DNA from: Clavulina sp. PMI_390
Lineage: Eukaryota > Basidiomycota > Agaricomycetes > Cantharellales > Hydnaceae
Direction of reading: 5' to 3'
Assembly: GCA_015039315.1 (NCBI GenBank)
Contig: WIDE01000034.1
Span: 281,394 to 345,393, forward strand
Length of the DNA: 64,000 bases
The notes beneath the pieces were generated by a model, which was given only the letters and a program-made list of their open reading frames with translations, was not told the DNA's origin and ran no database searches. The position numbers and the translations under genes were made by a program. This document shows positions 34,766 through 46,527 of this stretch, one piece after another; position 1 is the first letter of the stretch; every line of letters starts with the position of its first letter.

Positions 34766-35426
34766 ATGGCTCAGGCAGTCTACTGTAAGATTCATATGAA
34801 AATTACTTCTGAAACAGTAGCATAACTGACTGCTTCCAGTCTACTACCGCATCTTTGACACTGGCCTCGCTGTGGCTTCGAGCCAGAGGTTTGACGATGT
34901 CGACGTCTCCCTGGGCAGAATCCTCGTGAATCGCGTCGCTCCACCTCGGGACATAAAAGCCTTCAGGTTGGCCGTCTCTAGACTAGAGTCAATTCCGATC
35001 TCGCGCTTTGCATCTGTCCGACTAGGTGAAGCGGGGGAGGAGCTCGAGGATAATGCAGCCTTGGTGCCTCACGGCCTGGATGCGGGCCCTCCTGCTTGCA
35101 CGCCGGACGAGCCATTTACCATATTTTTATCGGCTATGTATGACGGAATAGCCGAGCCAGTCATGCAGAGATCTGCGCCACATATCGTCAAGTGGCCTGG
35201 ACGCCCAGTAGGCTGGCGCACCGCTCAGATTGGCTTAAGTGAACAACATCCCCTTGAGGTACCATTCTCTGGAATCACGGCCATGAACCCAAAAACCGGC
35301 AAACCGGACAATTTTATGCGAGGATTGACCAAAGGCTGCGTGGTCTTCTTTGACCCTGAGAGCCTCTGCACAAGGAACATTTATGGGAGTACGTGTGCTC
35401 CAACTGAGAATTTCATCAATGTTTAA
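34766..35426 (+). CDS. Uncharacterised fungal family protein, copy C
   Basis: A short first exon (MAQAVY, from 34766) is followed by a roughly 55-nt GTAAG intron. The second exon, from 34840, begins FYYRIFDTGLAVASS and has DVDVSLGRI, VAPPRDIKAF, RLESIPISRF, GPPACTPDEPFTIFL, PVGWRTAQIG and ITAMN. These correspond in order to landmarks in copies A and B, including the phase-1 intron before the aromatic pair. The exon can be read to a stop at 35426, but splicing to short downstream exons (35443-35575) is equally possible, so the C-terminus is uncertain. Compared with copy B it lacks the Pro-rich N-terminal extension. Function is unknown. Confidence 0.5.
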
Positions 35427-35938
35427 TGACTTGACCCCATCAGAAACATCACGAACTCCTTCATACAGAGTGATCCTGCGGCCAGGTCGTGAGTTGGGGT
35501 GTAAGTCCATGATCTCACTGTTAACTTATCCCTCTGATATCCACTTCTCTCAGATGTCGAAGCCGGTATGATTTCCGTTATGCAATAGTGATTATATCGA
35601 ACGGATTGTTTTGTTGACAATACTCCTTCTTATTTACTCCATAGCCAATGTGCATCTGGTTCTGAATCTTCCTAGCTCCTAAGCTTCTATTTCTGCTCTC
35701 ACATTCGTAACATGTCATATTTTGCCTTGCTATTCTCTTTTGTAGCAAATCAGAGATTATCCTCTCAATTGATCATTTTGTCGCCTCATTGACTATGCCA
35801 AGTAAAATGAGGATCACATGCCCACCAATATATGAGGTAACCCTAGTTAGCACGCGCACTTGAATCTGTTGGTGCACCCGTGTTTCGGACAAAATGCAAT
35901 ATAGATTCTCAGGCCATGGGATTTCCATTTACCGACGA
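35427..35938. other. Convergent intergenic region
   Basis: Between copy C and the 3' end of the kelch gene. It may hold additional 3' exons of copy C; otherwise it is AT-rich and without recognisable content. Confidence 0.3.
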
Positions 35939-38832
35939 TTTCTACTGGTGCCTGATGCCGAGGGGCCGGCTCCGGCAGCCCGTTTCATTTCCTCTGCGTC
36001 TAGCCCTGCTTCAGCGAGAATTTTCTCCACCTCTTTCAGCAGAGGTTTGTACACGTCTTGGAAGGGGGTCCATCAATATAAACATGGAGGGTGTAAAAAA
36101 CAATGGGGGAGTGTGACATACTGTATCGTTCCTCTGCAAGGGCAAATCCATCCCGCCTGAGTTCCTTTCCGCGATTATTACTAGTTGCGAACGCTTGCTG
36201 TGTCCAATATTCACGCGTGCGCTCGTAGAAGGTTGCGAGAGTTTCTCCAGGAAGCGGCGTGCCGACGGCATCCGCGGCAGAAATATTATTCGCGGCGTTC
36301 AAGAAATCGTTCGCTTGGGCACGTAGCTGATCCTAGCAAAGATGCAAGCGCCATTAGAATATCATTGGGTTGGGCGCAGTAAGTGTTTTGACGAACCTCA
36401 GGCTGAGCCTCCTCGACTGTCTCGACCGCCTCTTCTTCCTCGTCATCCACTGCACCAGTGACTGCTGGAGCGATAGAGTCATCACCCGCGGCTGATCCTT
36501 CGTCGTCGTCGCTGTCCTCATCGTCTTCTCCGTCTTCGTCATCCTCATCGTCACTGCTCTCTTCGCCTTCAGCGATGACGTCTACGGTGAGCTCTTTGAG
36601 ACAGACAAAGGCGTCCATTTTGTCCAGCGCAAGAGACCAGAAGTCATCCAGCGTGATCTCGCGTGTTCCCCGTTCTAGAATGCCGCCATAGCTGTAACGA
36701 GGTTAGATGCCTCTACGAGGACACAGATAGGTGGGGGCCTTACATGTAAAGGGTGTTTCGCAAAACGGCTAGCATCGTGTTGTCTAGTCGATGGCGGAGA
36801 ATATTAACCAGCCGCCAAGTGCTGTTTGTAACGAACTCACATCGAGCTAAAGGCACCACAGGTCCCTCTTCCTCGTCGGGAGGTGGTGCAGTGACGACTG
36901 GCGTTTCCGGTTCTTTTTCTGGTGGATGCAGCTCATTACCATCTTCGTCATATGCGACCTCGTCCTCATCAGAGTCATGTTGTCCTCGTCGCTGCTCCTG
37001 CTGCTTGACTTGTTTTTGTCGTCGGCCACCTCCTCCGGGTTTCTTCTTCTTCTTCAACATCAGGCTTGACCAGCGTCCGTTCCCGGATGTGCTGTAGCCG
37101 AACCTGAAGTGATCATGGGTTGAGTGAGTGAGTGTAGAAAGTGGCTTTGTAGACGACAGACTTACATGTCATTGTAAAACTCACTAACCAGCGTCTCTTC
37201 GTTCTGATCGTCGTCCTTGACGCCTCCAAAGAGAACTCCGGTCTCGCGATTGGCCCAGTATGCCATAGTGCATCCACTTCGGACCGAAGGGACATACCCA
37301 ACCTTCTTGCGACGCTCCCACTTGAGCGTCTTTAGGTCGGTTGACATCCTGACGAGCGATATGCCGATGAAATGAAAGAAGACAGCCGATAATGAGGGCA
37401 CAAACCTTAGGAACCAAGTGTCTTCAAGCGCAATACCTTTAGCACGCTTCCCCTTCACATACTCTTTGCAATATCCCCCATGCAGAACGACTCCATCTGG
37501 GGTGGGAACAAATGAGAAGCCACTTCTTGGACTTTGAAATACCCAATGAGCTATCCTCTCTGAAAGTGAGAAGGCGGGTGCTGCTATACACGACTCACGA
37601 CGGCTTCCGATCGGCATCTTTCATCTCGATTTGCGTCCACTTGTACTCCTGCATGTCGAATATCCAAAGATCGTTGAGATATTGTGCTAATCATTCGGCC
37701 ATTAGAGGATCAGCCCGTGTGGCGCGAGCTGGGATGGCCACTCACTCCGAATCCCCGGGTCGTAGAAGCCCCCGAATAGAACGAAGAAGTGCTTCCATAC
37801 AGCCATTCTAAAGTATTAAACAGTTTCTTAGTACAGCAAGTGTAGAGAGATAATCTGGAAGAAAGAATATGCAACGTACCGATGTCCTGAACGTGCGGTT
37901 GGCTTTGTTTTGGTCTCAATTCGCTCCCAGGTATGTGTTGATATATCAAACTCCCAAAGGTCACGGTAGTGATGGAAAGTAGTTTGATGCTAGTGCAAAC
38001 GGTAAGGCGATATACATTAACAGCAATGACGAAAGAAAGAAAGGTGAAGGAATAAACGTACAAGAGAGGAGAATTCGCCGCCTGGAAGCTATGCCACTTA
38101 TAGATGAATTCGCTTGGAGATATAGAATAAAGGAACGAACCGAAAAGAAATAGCTTCCCTCCTGCAGATGGCGTTGCAACAACCGCATGGGCGGATCTGG
38201 GCCCAGGGCAGGTGGCAGATGTATATCTTCGCCATTCATTCTGATGATATGTCATGTTAGGTGTGCAGTCATAAGCTCTAAATACAACATACCTTCTCCG
38301 GAGTGTAGCGGTATACGTCATTGTAGAAGTGCTATGGAAGGGTCGAGGCATAAATAATTGTAGAGACCTTCAGACTATGACGATACTTACTGCTTTGCCA
38401 TCCTCACTGAAGAATTCGCCGCCAATGGACCATAGATGATTTCCATTCGGATCGGGAGTGAACGTTGCATTCGCGCGACGACTTGGAGGGCCTTCTACCG
38501 TCTCTTCCGTCACTCGATGTTTCTACGGGATGTGAAAGCATGATCAGATAATGTTGGCATTTGTCTGTAATTAGGAACTTACCTCTTCCCACTCTATCCG
38601 CATCTGCAACGAGTATTAACCGAAAATTTAATTAATGGAACGGCCAATACTGCTTGCACACTTTTTCAAGGATTCCCTCCAAGTCCTGGTCATCATCATC
38701 GTCCTCATCGCCATCGCGAGTCTTGGACTTTTTTTGAGCCTTAGCTTGTTTGCGTTCTGTTTTCGCGGCAGCCTTTGCCTTTTTGGCGTCTTTCGCGCTG
38801 GCTTTGCCCGCGGCAGCTTTTTTCTTTGCCAT
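35939..38832 (-). CDS. Kelch-repeat protein, KLHDC4/Kel3-like
   Basis: Starts at 38832 with a Lys/Ala-rich basic coil ([14 protein letters not shown]...) and an acidic DGDEDDDDD run, as in KLHDC4/Kel3 proteins. Kelch blades follow across several exons: [13 protein letters not shown] with [117 protein letters not shown], then after a Lys/Gln-rich insertion LRNTLYMYGG and [13 protein letters not shown] very acidic Glu/Asp-rich stretch (about 36410-36590) precedes a helical C-terminus ([14 protein letters not shown], then [15 protein letters not shown]). The stop is at 35939. A propeller scaffold with charged ends is typical of the family; the precise function in fungi is not established. It shares a short promoter with GMP synthase. 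Confidence 0.85.
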
Positions 38833-38937
38833 AAAGTCACAGTATGTTGAAGCACACGAGCGAAGGAAGTGGCTGGAAAGCCGTGGGAAACTACCTCGCT
38901 TCGGCACCGAACACTTTTTCCATTCATATTTTCACCC
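38833..38937. promoter_or_regulatory. Compact divergent promoter, kelch gene / GUA1
   Basis: Only 105 bp lies between the two start codons, so both 5' UTRs and core promoters must overlap or be very short. No TATA box is evident. Confidence 0.5.
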
Positions 38938-41122
38938 ATGGCTCAGGCAGCAATCCACGACGCGTACGATACCATCTTGATCCTCGATTTTGGCTCGCAA
39001 GTGAGGAAAACAGTTCATCCATCATACCGACATCTCCGATCTTAACAAACAGCTGCCCTACAGTACAGCCACCTGATCACCAGAAGGTGTCGAGAGCTCA
39101 ATGTCTACGCAGAACTTCTACCGTGCACTCAAAAGATAAAGGACCTGACCTGGAAGCCTAAAGGTATTTACCTCTACCGATCGAAATATCTGACGTTCTG
39201 AAAGTCTTTCAGGTGTAATTTTGTCTGGTTCACCTTACTCTGTCTACGATGCCGATTCTCCTCATGTCGACCCTGAGGTGTTTGAGATTGGAGTACCGAT
39301 TCTAGGAATATGTTATGGTCTTCAAGTACGTGTATTTGATGTTTTGGATGCTCATACTTACGTGCGTACTAATACTGTGAGATTCTTTTGTTCTATGTCT
39401 CGATGTATAGGAAATTGCATGGAAGCTTGGAGGCCAGGTAGCCGCGTGTGACCACAGGGAATACGGATTTGCAACCGTACAAATCATCAAAACACAAAAC
39501 CCTACTCTCGATGCCCTGTTCGCTGGGATCGAGTCGGAAATGCAGGTGAGTCCGAGTCATTCCACATGTCTCGCCATGTTCTCACAAGTCATTTTTTTTT
39601 GCTAGGTCTGGATGTCCCATGGCGACAAGCTGTCCGAAATACCCCCGGACTACGAAATCATTGGAAAGACCGACAATGCACCTTTCGCTGCGATCGCTCA
39701 CAAGAGCAAACCCATTTATGGCATCCAGTTCCACCCCGAAGTCACGCATTCCATCCGAGGAAAGGAGGTGATCGGGAAATTCGTCCTTGATATCGCAAAG
39801 TGCAAGTCAAGTTGGAACATGGTAAGCCCGTCGATGATATTGGTGATGTATTTTGTAAATAACCCACCTCTTAGGAATCCTTCATTGGGAAAGAAATTCA
39901 ACGAATCCGCGACATCTGCGGCGAGAAGGGTCGCGTGATCGGTGCCGTTAGCGGTGGTGTCGACAGCTCTGTGGCCGCGAAGCTGATGCACGAGGCCATT
40001 GGCGATCGGTACGTGGTCCATATGTTCAACTATAGACGATCCTATCTCAAGTCATCGCGAAAGATTCCACGCTGTCTTAGTTGACAACGGAGTCCTCCGG
40101 GAGAACGAAGCCGCTCAAGTGAAAGCAATGCTTTCGGCCGATCTTGGCGTGAATCTTACTGTTGTCGATGCGTCTGATCTTTTCCTTTCAAAACTCGCGG
40201 GTGTTGAGGATCCCGAGAAGAAGCGGAAGATCATTGGCAACACATTCATCGAGGTGTTCGAGGAAGAGGCGGCCAAAATCGAGGCTGCGGCCGAGAAGGA
40301 ACTTGAGGAACACAAGGGCGAAGCCAAGGGCAAGATCGAATGGCTGCTTCAAGGCACGCTATATCCTGATGTGATTGAGAGTATCAGCTTCAAGGGACCC
40401 AGTGCTACAATCAAGACCCACCACAATGTGGGCGGTCTGCTTGCTGACATGAAGCTGAAGCTCATCGAACCTTTGCGCGAGCTCTTCAAGGGTACGTCCT
40501 TCTAGCACACGCTGTTTCCATATCACTGACGCGTCATTCTTGTGGCCCTCTAATAGATGAAGTCCGTGCACTTGGCCGACTTCTCTCTATCCCCGAGAAT
40601 CTCGTCAACCGCCACCCATTCCCTGGTCCGGGTCTCGCTATCCGCATTCTCGGCCCGGTCACCCGCGAGCAGGTCAAGATCGCTCAGAAGGCCGACACTA
40701 TCTACATTGAGGAAATCCGCAAGGCTGGCCTATACAACCAGATCAGCCAGGCATTTGCTGTACTTTTACCTGTGAAAGCCGTTGGCGTCATGGGTGACAA
40801 GAGAACCTACGAACAGGTTATCGCGCTACGAGCAGTTCAGACTGAAGACTTCATGACTGCCGACTGGTACGCAAAGCCTTTCGCCTTCATAACCCTATGC
40901 TTGCCGCACCAAGATCACTCACTTCTAATATCCTGGTAGGTTCTACTTCCCACCAGAGGTCCTGAGGAGGATCTCATCCCGAATCACGAACGAGGTCGAG
41001 GGTGTAAACCGAGTGGTGTATGATATCTCATCCAAGCCTCCTGGAGTAAGTTGAATCATCTTGCGGTTTAATTGCTTAAAATCTTATGTTTCGCACCCCT
41101 CTAGACTGTCGAGTGGCTATAA
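38938..41122 (+). CDS. GUA1: GMP synthase (glutamine-hydrolysing)
   Basis: Converts XMP to GMP in cytosolic purine synthesis using glutamine and ATP. The N-terminal class I glutaminase domain shows [19 protein letters not shown] after the first intron, SGSPYSVYD, the nucleophile Cys in ILGICYGLQ, and the His-Glu pair in [11 protein letters not shown]. The ATP-pyrophosphatase domain shows the P-loop [25 protein letters not shown] and [13 protein letters not shown]. The C-terminal dimerisation domain shows [16 protein letters not shown] and [14 protein letters not shown], then VEWL and the stop at 41120-41122. Seven or eight short introns interrupt it. A Lys/Glu-rich helix ([17 protein letters not shown]) sits between them at about 40260. 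The enzyme looks complete; all catalytic motifs are present. Confidence 0.95.
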
Positions 41123-41665
41123 GCTGATAGATCTCACCTGTTGCTCTCTTCCAGTCGTCCTTCTCATTGGAAGTGCACTCGCCTGCCAGTTTTCCGAATC
41201 CCTCGTCATCTTGCACTTGTTATGTAGAATTTCCGCGGCATAAACAATCAACTATTTTGTGGCTAGTTATTCATGCGGATGCCAGTAGTGCATTGTAAGT
41301 CACAAGAGATTATAACAGGTCAAGTGGGTCGGAAAATGACTACTAGGAATACCCATAAACTACGGGTAGAAAATCGCTGGTTACGATTGATATGTAATCG
41401 CGGTCACTCGGGATCGATGTTGGTGCCGCACACCTGCTGCATTATATATTCGGCGTCATTCGCACATCAGAATGACACCAGGGTATGATGGGTACGCTTT
41501 TGATCCAATAAAGACGTAATGGCTGGCCTTTTCGCGGACATGGGACCGGAAGCTGATGGTGACGGTGAGGGTATATGGATGGTACAACCGCCAAGACAGT
41601 ACGATAATTTACGAGCCACGCGTGGAGCGAGAGCATCCTGCGATAGCTGAGAGGGGCATGTGGAG

Positions 41666-43834
41666 TCATGGGTTACTAGCCTGGTCTGGTCCCTTAGGAT
41701 AGGGAAGGCACTCACCGACTGATCTTGGCTTGTCACTATCTGAACACCTACTGTGGTGATGTTCTTTTGACCATCGAGGAGATAGCCTTGGGGTTAGTGA
41801 TGAAGGTGAGTTGTGCTCGACATCTTCTGATGCGATCACTGCCGTATCCTTATCCAACTCATAACGCGATATTCTGTCGTGGTCTTGTCCACTTGCATCA
41901 GCACTTGTCGAGCTAGGTTGAGAGTATGCAATGTCGCTGCAAGACGGGGGGTGTATAAGAATTGCGGGACGGCGCCCTGCGCGCCGTAAGGCACCGAGAG
42001 GAAGAGAAAAGCTTGGTTGTGGAATGCTTTGATCCTGGGGTATGAGGGCGCGCAAAGTGCTTCGCAAATGAAGACTGGGATAACGATGTTAGATCTTGGC
42101 CCTGCTATATCGCCATTGAACTGACTTTGCAAAGACTGCGATTATCATGATTGGGGGCGAGAGCTTATGTGGAAAAACAACGGATATCAGAGGTGAATAG
42201 AGACTCTATAGAGTAGCCTAATAAGGGTGGTTTACTCACTGCTGAGGTTAGAACAACACCACCGTACCAATCAACCTCATTCTTCAGCCGATTTGAAGCT
42301 GTGAGATGTGCCTTTTGAAACACTCTCAAGTGGATAAAGGGACGTACCGAAACCAGACCGATCAAAGCCAACACCGAGCTCACAACCCCAGTAGTCACAC
42401 CATAAATTATGATGAGATTTAAGATAGAATTGGTCCTAAGTACTTTTTGTTGTCAAGGCGGGAAGATGTGTAATGCAAGATGCAGAGCCGAAGAAGTGAC
42501 GCACGATTTGAAGCCGCTTCTTCGTCTCAGCATCAGACACAAGAGGTAGAGTGATATGAATAAATCCGTAGCCACCTTGTCAATATAAACCGAATTAGTG
42601 AGCTCGCCGTATTCCGAAAGCTCGCTTTCGTACAATTGATATATTCCACGCGGTCTGGGACCAGTAGAATAAGGAAAGCGAGCCAGTATATTCGAGATGC
42701 CACGTCTTATCGCTTTCCGCTAAGATGTTTCAGTGAGATAGATCTGAGATCAGGCGCTGGGAGACTGAAACGATGGGGTTGATGAGTGCACATACCAATA
42801 CCAAACGCTTTGATTCCAGTGGTAGGGATCGAGATCATGAGAATCACACTGTCAGGCGGGACGATACCAGAAACTAACCGGTAGTCGTCATTATAACTAT
42901 CGCCTGATTGTATCGCGTAGGCGAGAGGGAAGTGATGGGTAACATGTAGCAGCATCGCTCAATCAACTCAGCATGGAATTCTTACCAGAGGTAATATCAC
43001 GCGAAGGTCTCTCCCATCTACGAAACAAGCTCCCTTTGTTAGAAGATGACCAGGAATCCAATCAAACGACGTGAGAGCGGGATTGTGTCACGTACATGAC
43101 CACAACCGGCCAGCAAAGAAGAGTTGAGATAGAGTTGTTGTGATTAGCTGGAGGTACGATCCGACAACTTGTGAATCAGTTGTGTTCATGACGGCGGAGA
43201 GGTTCGACAGTAAGGTACTGACCCTATGAGTGCTAACCCAACGCATCTCCCTGAGCGGAAATCGGGGTTTTAGAGAAATGTAACGGAAGCTGTAGAACGT
43301 CATACCAGATTGAGGCCGAAAGTAGTGTGATGTCCATCGCGGCGCGAACCAGATCATTATAAAGTATTAAGAGACAGCTGAAACTGGTTGGGCAGATGGT
43401 AAGGCTAGTCAACATGGATCGAGCATGATAATCATGACCAACTCACAAGTAGAACATCTGGGAGACGCTGGAAATATGATCCCACGCGCGTCACCCCATC
43501 TGAAGTGGACCCTTCGGGAGCCGGATATGCATTGACGCACCAAAGTGTCAGGACCTATTGCGATTCCCTTATCAGGTTAGCAAACTTGGTACACTTGTGA
43601 GGTTGGATAGCAGCGGAGGATGGACTCACTATTAACTTGAGGTAGTAAGGATCTTTTGGAAACTTTCGAAAAAGTAAATATGATTGAACCTGAATTACCC
43701 CAGTCCAACTGGGGAGGAGCAAAGTGACGGCGGGAAGAATGGTTATCAGGGCAGGCGTTCATGGCACGAAAAGGAAAAGCTCACAAGCTGTTCAGGAGGA
43801 TCCCTATGAACCATTCGGCCAGAATAGTGGTCAT
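41666..43834 (-). CDS. DUF6534-type multi-pass membrane protein, copy 2
   Basis: Starts at 43834 (MTTILAEWFIGILLNSL). A GTGAGC intron then leads to WTGVIQVQSYLLFRKFPKD and YYLKLI, matching copy 1 (14543-16742) in sequence and in intron position and phase. The last exon begins LHLRSTLRALIPQ, again like copy 1, and ends with a Ser/His/Asp-rich hydrophilic tail at 41666. The intermediate membrane exons (about 42200-43350) are present as short hydrophobic frames and were not resolved exactly. The product is expected to span the membrane about seven times; no function is established for the family. A minus-strand frame upstream (43937-44212) with a hydrophobic start was not joined to this gene. 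Confidence 0.6.
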
Positions 43835-45483
43835 GGCTGAACGATTGTGAAGAGGATGTGTAGGTACTCCATAGTGTATTGCAAGGCTGCGCATACGTAT
43901 ATGCGGAGAGATGCCGATGAGGTGTTGACAAGAAGGTTAGGCCAACGCTGGGAGGTCCAAGGGCGCAAAGGATGAGAAGCAGGGCGGTCTACAATCTGGG
44001 GCGCCAGCGGCCGTGTTGTTTATGGCGCAAGCAAACCAGAGTGCAGGGTCGTGCGAGCAGGAAAGCGCCGTCTTCTCTGCTGCGTGTAGTAGTCCCGCTC
44101 GATCGTTTCGAATACTGGCAGATCCTAATGACCATCCGACAATGGAGATCTGGGAGAAGATCTGCAAGGAGATAGAAAGGAAAAGCACCACCGCATGTGA
44201 GGACAGTGACAATCTATGATATTGAATCAGGAGTCAATATAAACGGTCAAGGCTAAACTAGCAGCCAGAAACTTCTATTCAATTGTATGAGTCACCGGCT
44301 GCTTGCTCGACGTGGGGATCGTTAGGTGGACAGCGTCAGAGGGAGACCACTAAAAATTCATAGCAGCGTCGACCAGGTGACGTTTCGTCGGTCTGAATTG
44401 CTCCACAGCGGACTGCGCTTGGAGGTGAAGTGGTGACAACATAGCCATTTGCCGTGGGGGTTCCTGGGATGATTTTCTAACTTGAACAGAACACAATCAC
44501 TAGAGTGGAGAAAACATCCCGCCGTACTCTTACCGATCTGGGTTCTCGAACAGTTGTTACTTAGTAGAGTAACTCAAGGGCATTTCGGCATCATATTGTT
44601 ACAAGTCGTGGTCGCTCAGTCACCGATCTTCGGCAAACGGTGGCCGAGTCTCACACCGTTTGAACCAAACCCCGACCGTCGGTACGTGGGTAGAACGCCT
44701 TCGTCGAAGGCGGAAGTTGCTTGGGGAAGATTCTTTTCATAAACGCGTTGAATTATCAATGGCAACACAAGCATCTTAATTGGTTGTAAGAACAAGAATC
44801 CTCATCAAGTACAGAGATCGGACATTTGACAACGTCTATCGTCTTATTCTTTTGCGGCATGGCTGCCGATGGCTACGTCGAAGCAGGATAGTCGTCGAGT
44901 GATTAGCCTCGAGTGATCAGGTGAAGCGCACCGATTGAGCTGAAATGTCGTCACACCCCTCTCCGGGTTATTCTTTCTCCTTAAGCATCGTGCCGTGGTT
45001 CATTTATGGTATAGGAGGCAGCGAGTGTAAAGGGGTATTGGCTCTTCTTGGAAGGTGCAGACCCGCGAACATACCATGTAAATCAATTTCGGCGAGCAGG
45101 CCCACCATATTCTCACCAGCACGGCCGCACGGTCTGTGGTGCCCACTCAAAGTTGGGCTAGACCATCTGTAGGCAGGTTTTGAGTGGGTTGCTGACACAA
45201 CCATGCCCATTTCTCGTCCGTAATGCTGAGGGGAGCTACAAAAAGAACTTTCTGAGTTCAGACACTCATTGAAGGTATTGCGGGAGAGTTGGAGAAGTTA
45301 TCCAGAGCCTGAATAAGATCTCAGCCTCGCCGTCGAGTTCATCAATCGGTGTCGAAGGTTGCAACGGGGGGTGGGATGCGCGCTAGCGTGATCAGCTGTT
45401 ACAGCTAATGGAATCCCACGTGAGACACGCGACGTAGGATCAAGAATTTATGGTGCTCGTATTTTCATTCACAATTACCACAA
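43835..45483. other. Intergenic region between the DUF6534 copy 2 and RRP41 genes
   Basis: About 1.6 kb. One minus-strand frame at 43937-44212 (91 aa) has a hydrophobic N-terminus and four cysteines, but no supporting context. Other frames are short. No repeats or RNA genes were recognised. Confidence 0.3.
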
Positions 45484-46418
45484 TTACCCATCAACCATAT
45501 CTGTGTCTACATCCCCAGTCCTCGCAGCAGTAACTCGATCGCCTGATATTGACTCCATAGCTTTTGCGAGACGATCGGTCCGAGCCTTTACAGCCCCTAC
45601 CATCTCTCCATGTATTGCGCTCGCAGCCTCGCCCGTGAGTTTCAGGATCTCCGGGAAGCGATCCACGCTTAACTGTGTCTCGAGAGTGACAAGCGTTGCT
45701 TTTCCCGTACGAGGAAGGATGCCAACGGTCACATTAGGTAGGTCGCTCTCTTCCAGCGAATTGACATCGAGGAGAGGTGTGTTATCGTGCAGAGCGCAGG
45801 TCACAGCACACACATAGTCGTTCATAGGCACACCAGCGTCGATCAATGCGAGAGTGGTGGCATTGATAGCAGCCTGTAGAAGTGATCCATCTGACTGGAG
45901 AACTTGGACATTGATGTCGATCTGGGAACGAGGATAGAGAGACGTCTGAATCACCGGCTCGAAAGTTGCCTTGATGTTCGCGGCAAACTCCAGGATTCGT
46001 CTCAATGTGCGGACGAGAATCGACATCTCAATCAATGGGGTTCAGTGGAAAAAGAGAGCGGACGCACTTGTCATTTCTACCCCTCCTTTGTCCCGATACG
46101 GTAGCCCCACTCCACCCTGGTACGTCCACTTGCACCGAGATAGCGGTTCGGTCGTGCTGGACATTGGCACCTCTTCTCGCTTCATGTGGTCCATGAACGG
46201 TGACCATAACTGAGGTCAGACCATGAGTGACAGTTGCGCTGCCATCGGCTTGCGCGTGCGGCGACAGGAGGAGAGTCAAGGATCTCAAGTCGTTTGGTCT
46301 TCTCCCATCAGCGCGAAAGTTATGTTCAGAGAGCAATTCTGGCCGCGACTATCTTCGCAAAATCATCTCACAGTAAGTTCAAAACATCTTAGAAGTAGGC
46401 TCATAACCGATGTACCAT
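45484..46418 (-). CDS. SKI6: Exosome core subunit RRP41/Ski6
   Basis: RNase PH-fold subunit of the RNA exosome ring, which processes and degrades RNA in nucleus and cytoplasm. The body reads LLSEHNFRADGRRPNDLR, SATVTHGLTSVMVTVHGP, RRGRNDKRILEFAANIKA, LYPRSQIDINVQVLQSDG, INATTLALIDAGVPM and a C-terminal helix ending DMVDG. These are the signature blocks of RRP41. The exon 2/3 junction falls inside the NDKR motif and restores it exactly. The only start that keeps the frame is an ATG at 46418 immediately followed by a 67-nt GTACAT...GATAG intron, so coding exon 1 is just the initiator codon and exon 2 begins SRPELL. As in other eukaryotic RRP41 proteins, it is probably catalytically inert (family knowledge). 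Confidence 0.9.
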
Positions 46419-46527
46419 CTTGGAGGGTAGGGAGAGCAGGGACGTGAATCTGGTTGGTCGATTATTTTGACCGTCAGATCCTCGAACAGTGTTCGATCTC
46501 AGTCTGAATTCCTAGTTGTTGCCCACG
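46419..46527. promoter_or_regulatory. Compact divergent promoter, RRP41 / GCV1
   Basis: 109 bp between the start codons of two divergently oriented housekeeping genes. No TATA box recognised. Confidence 0.5.

Noticed and set aside
43937..44212. 91-aa minus-strand ORF with a hydrophobic N-terminus and cysteines
   Set aside because: Considered as a small secreted protein or 5' exon of the DUF6534 gene, but it ends before that gene's start with no splice link, and the reverse strand is also open.
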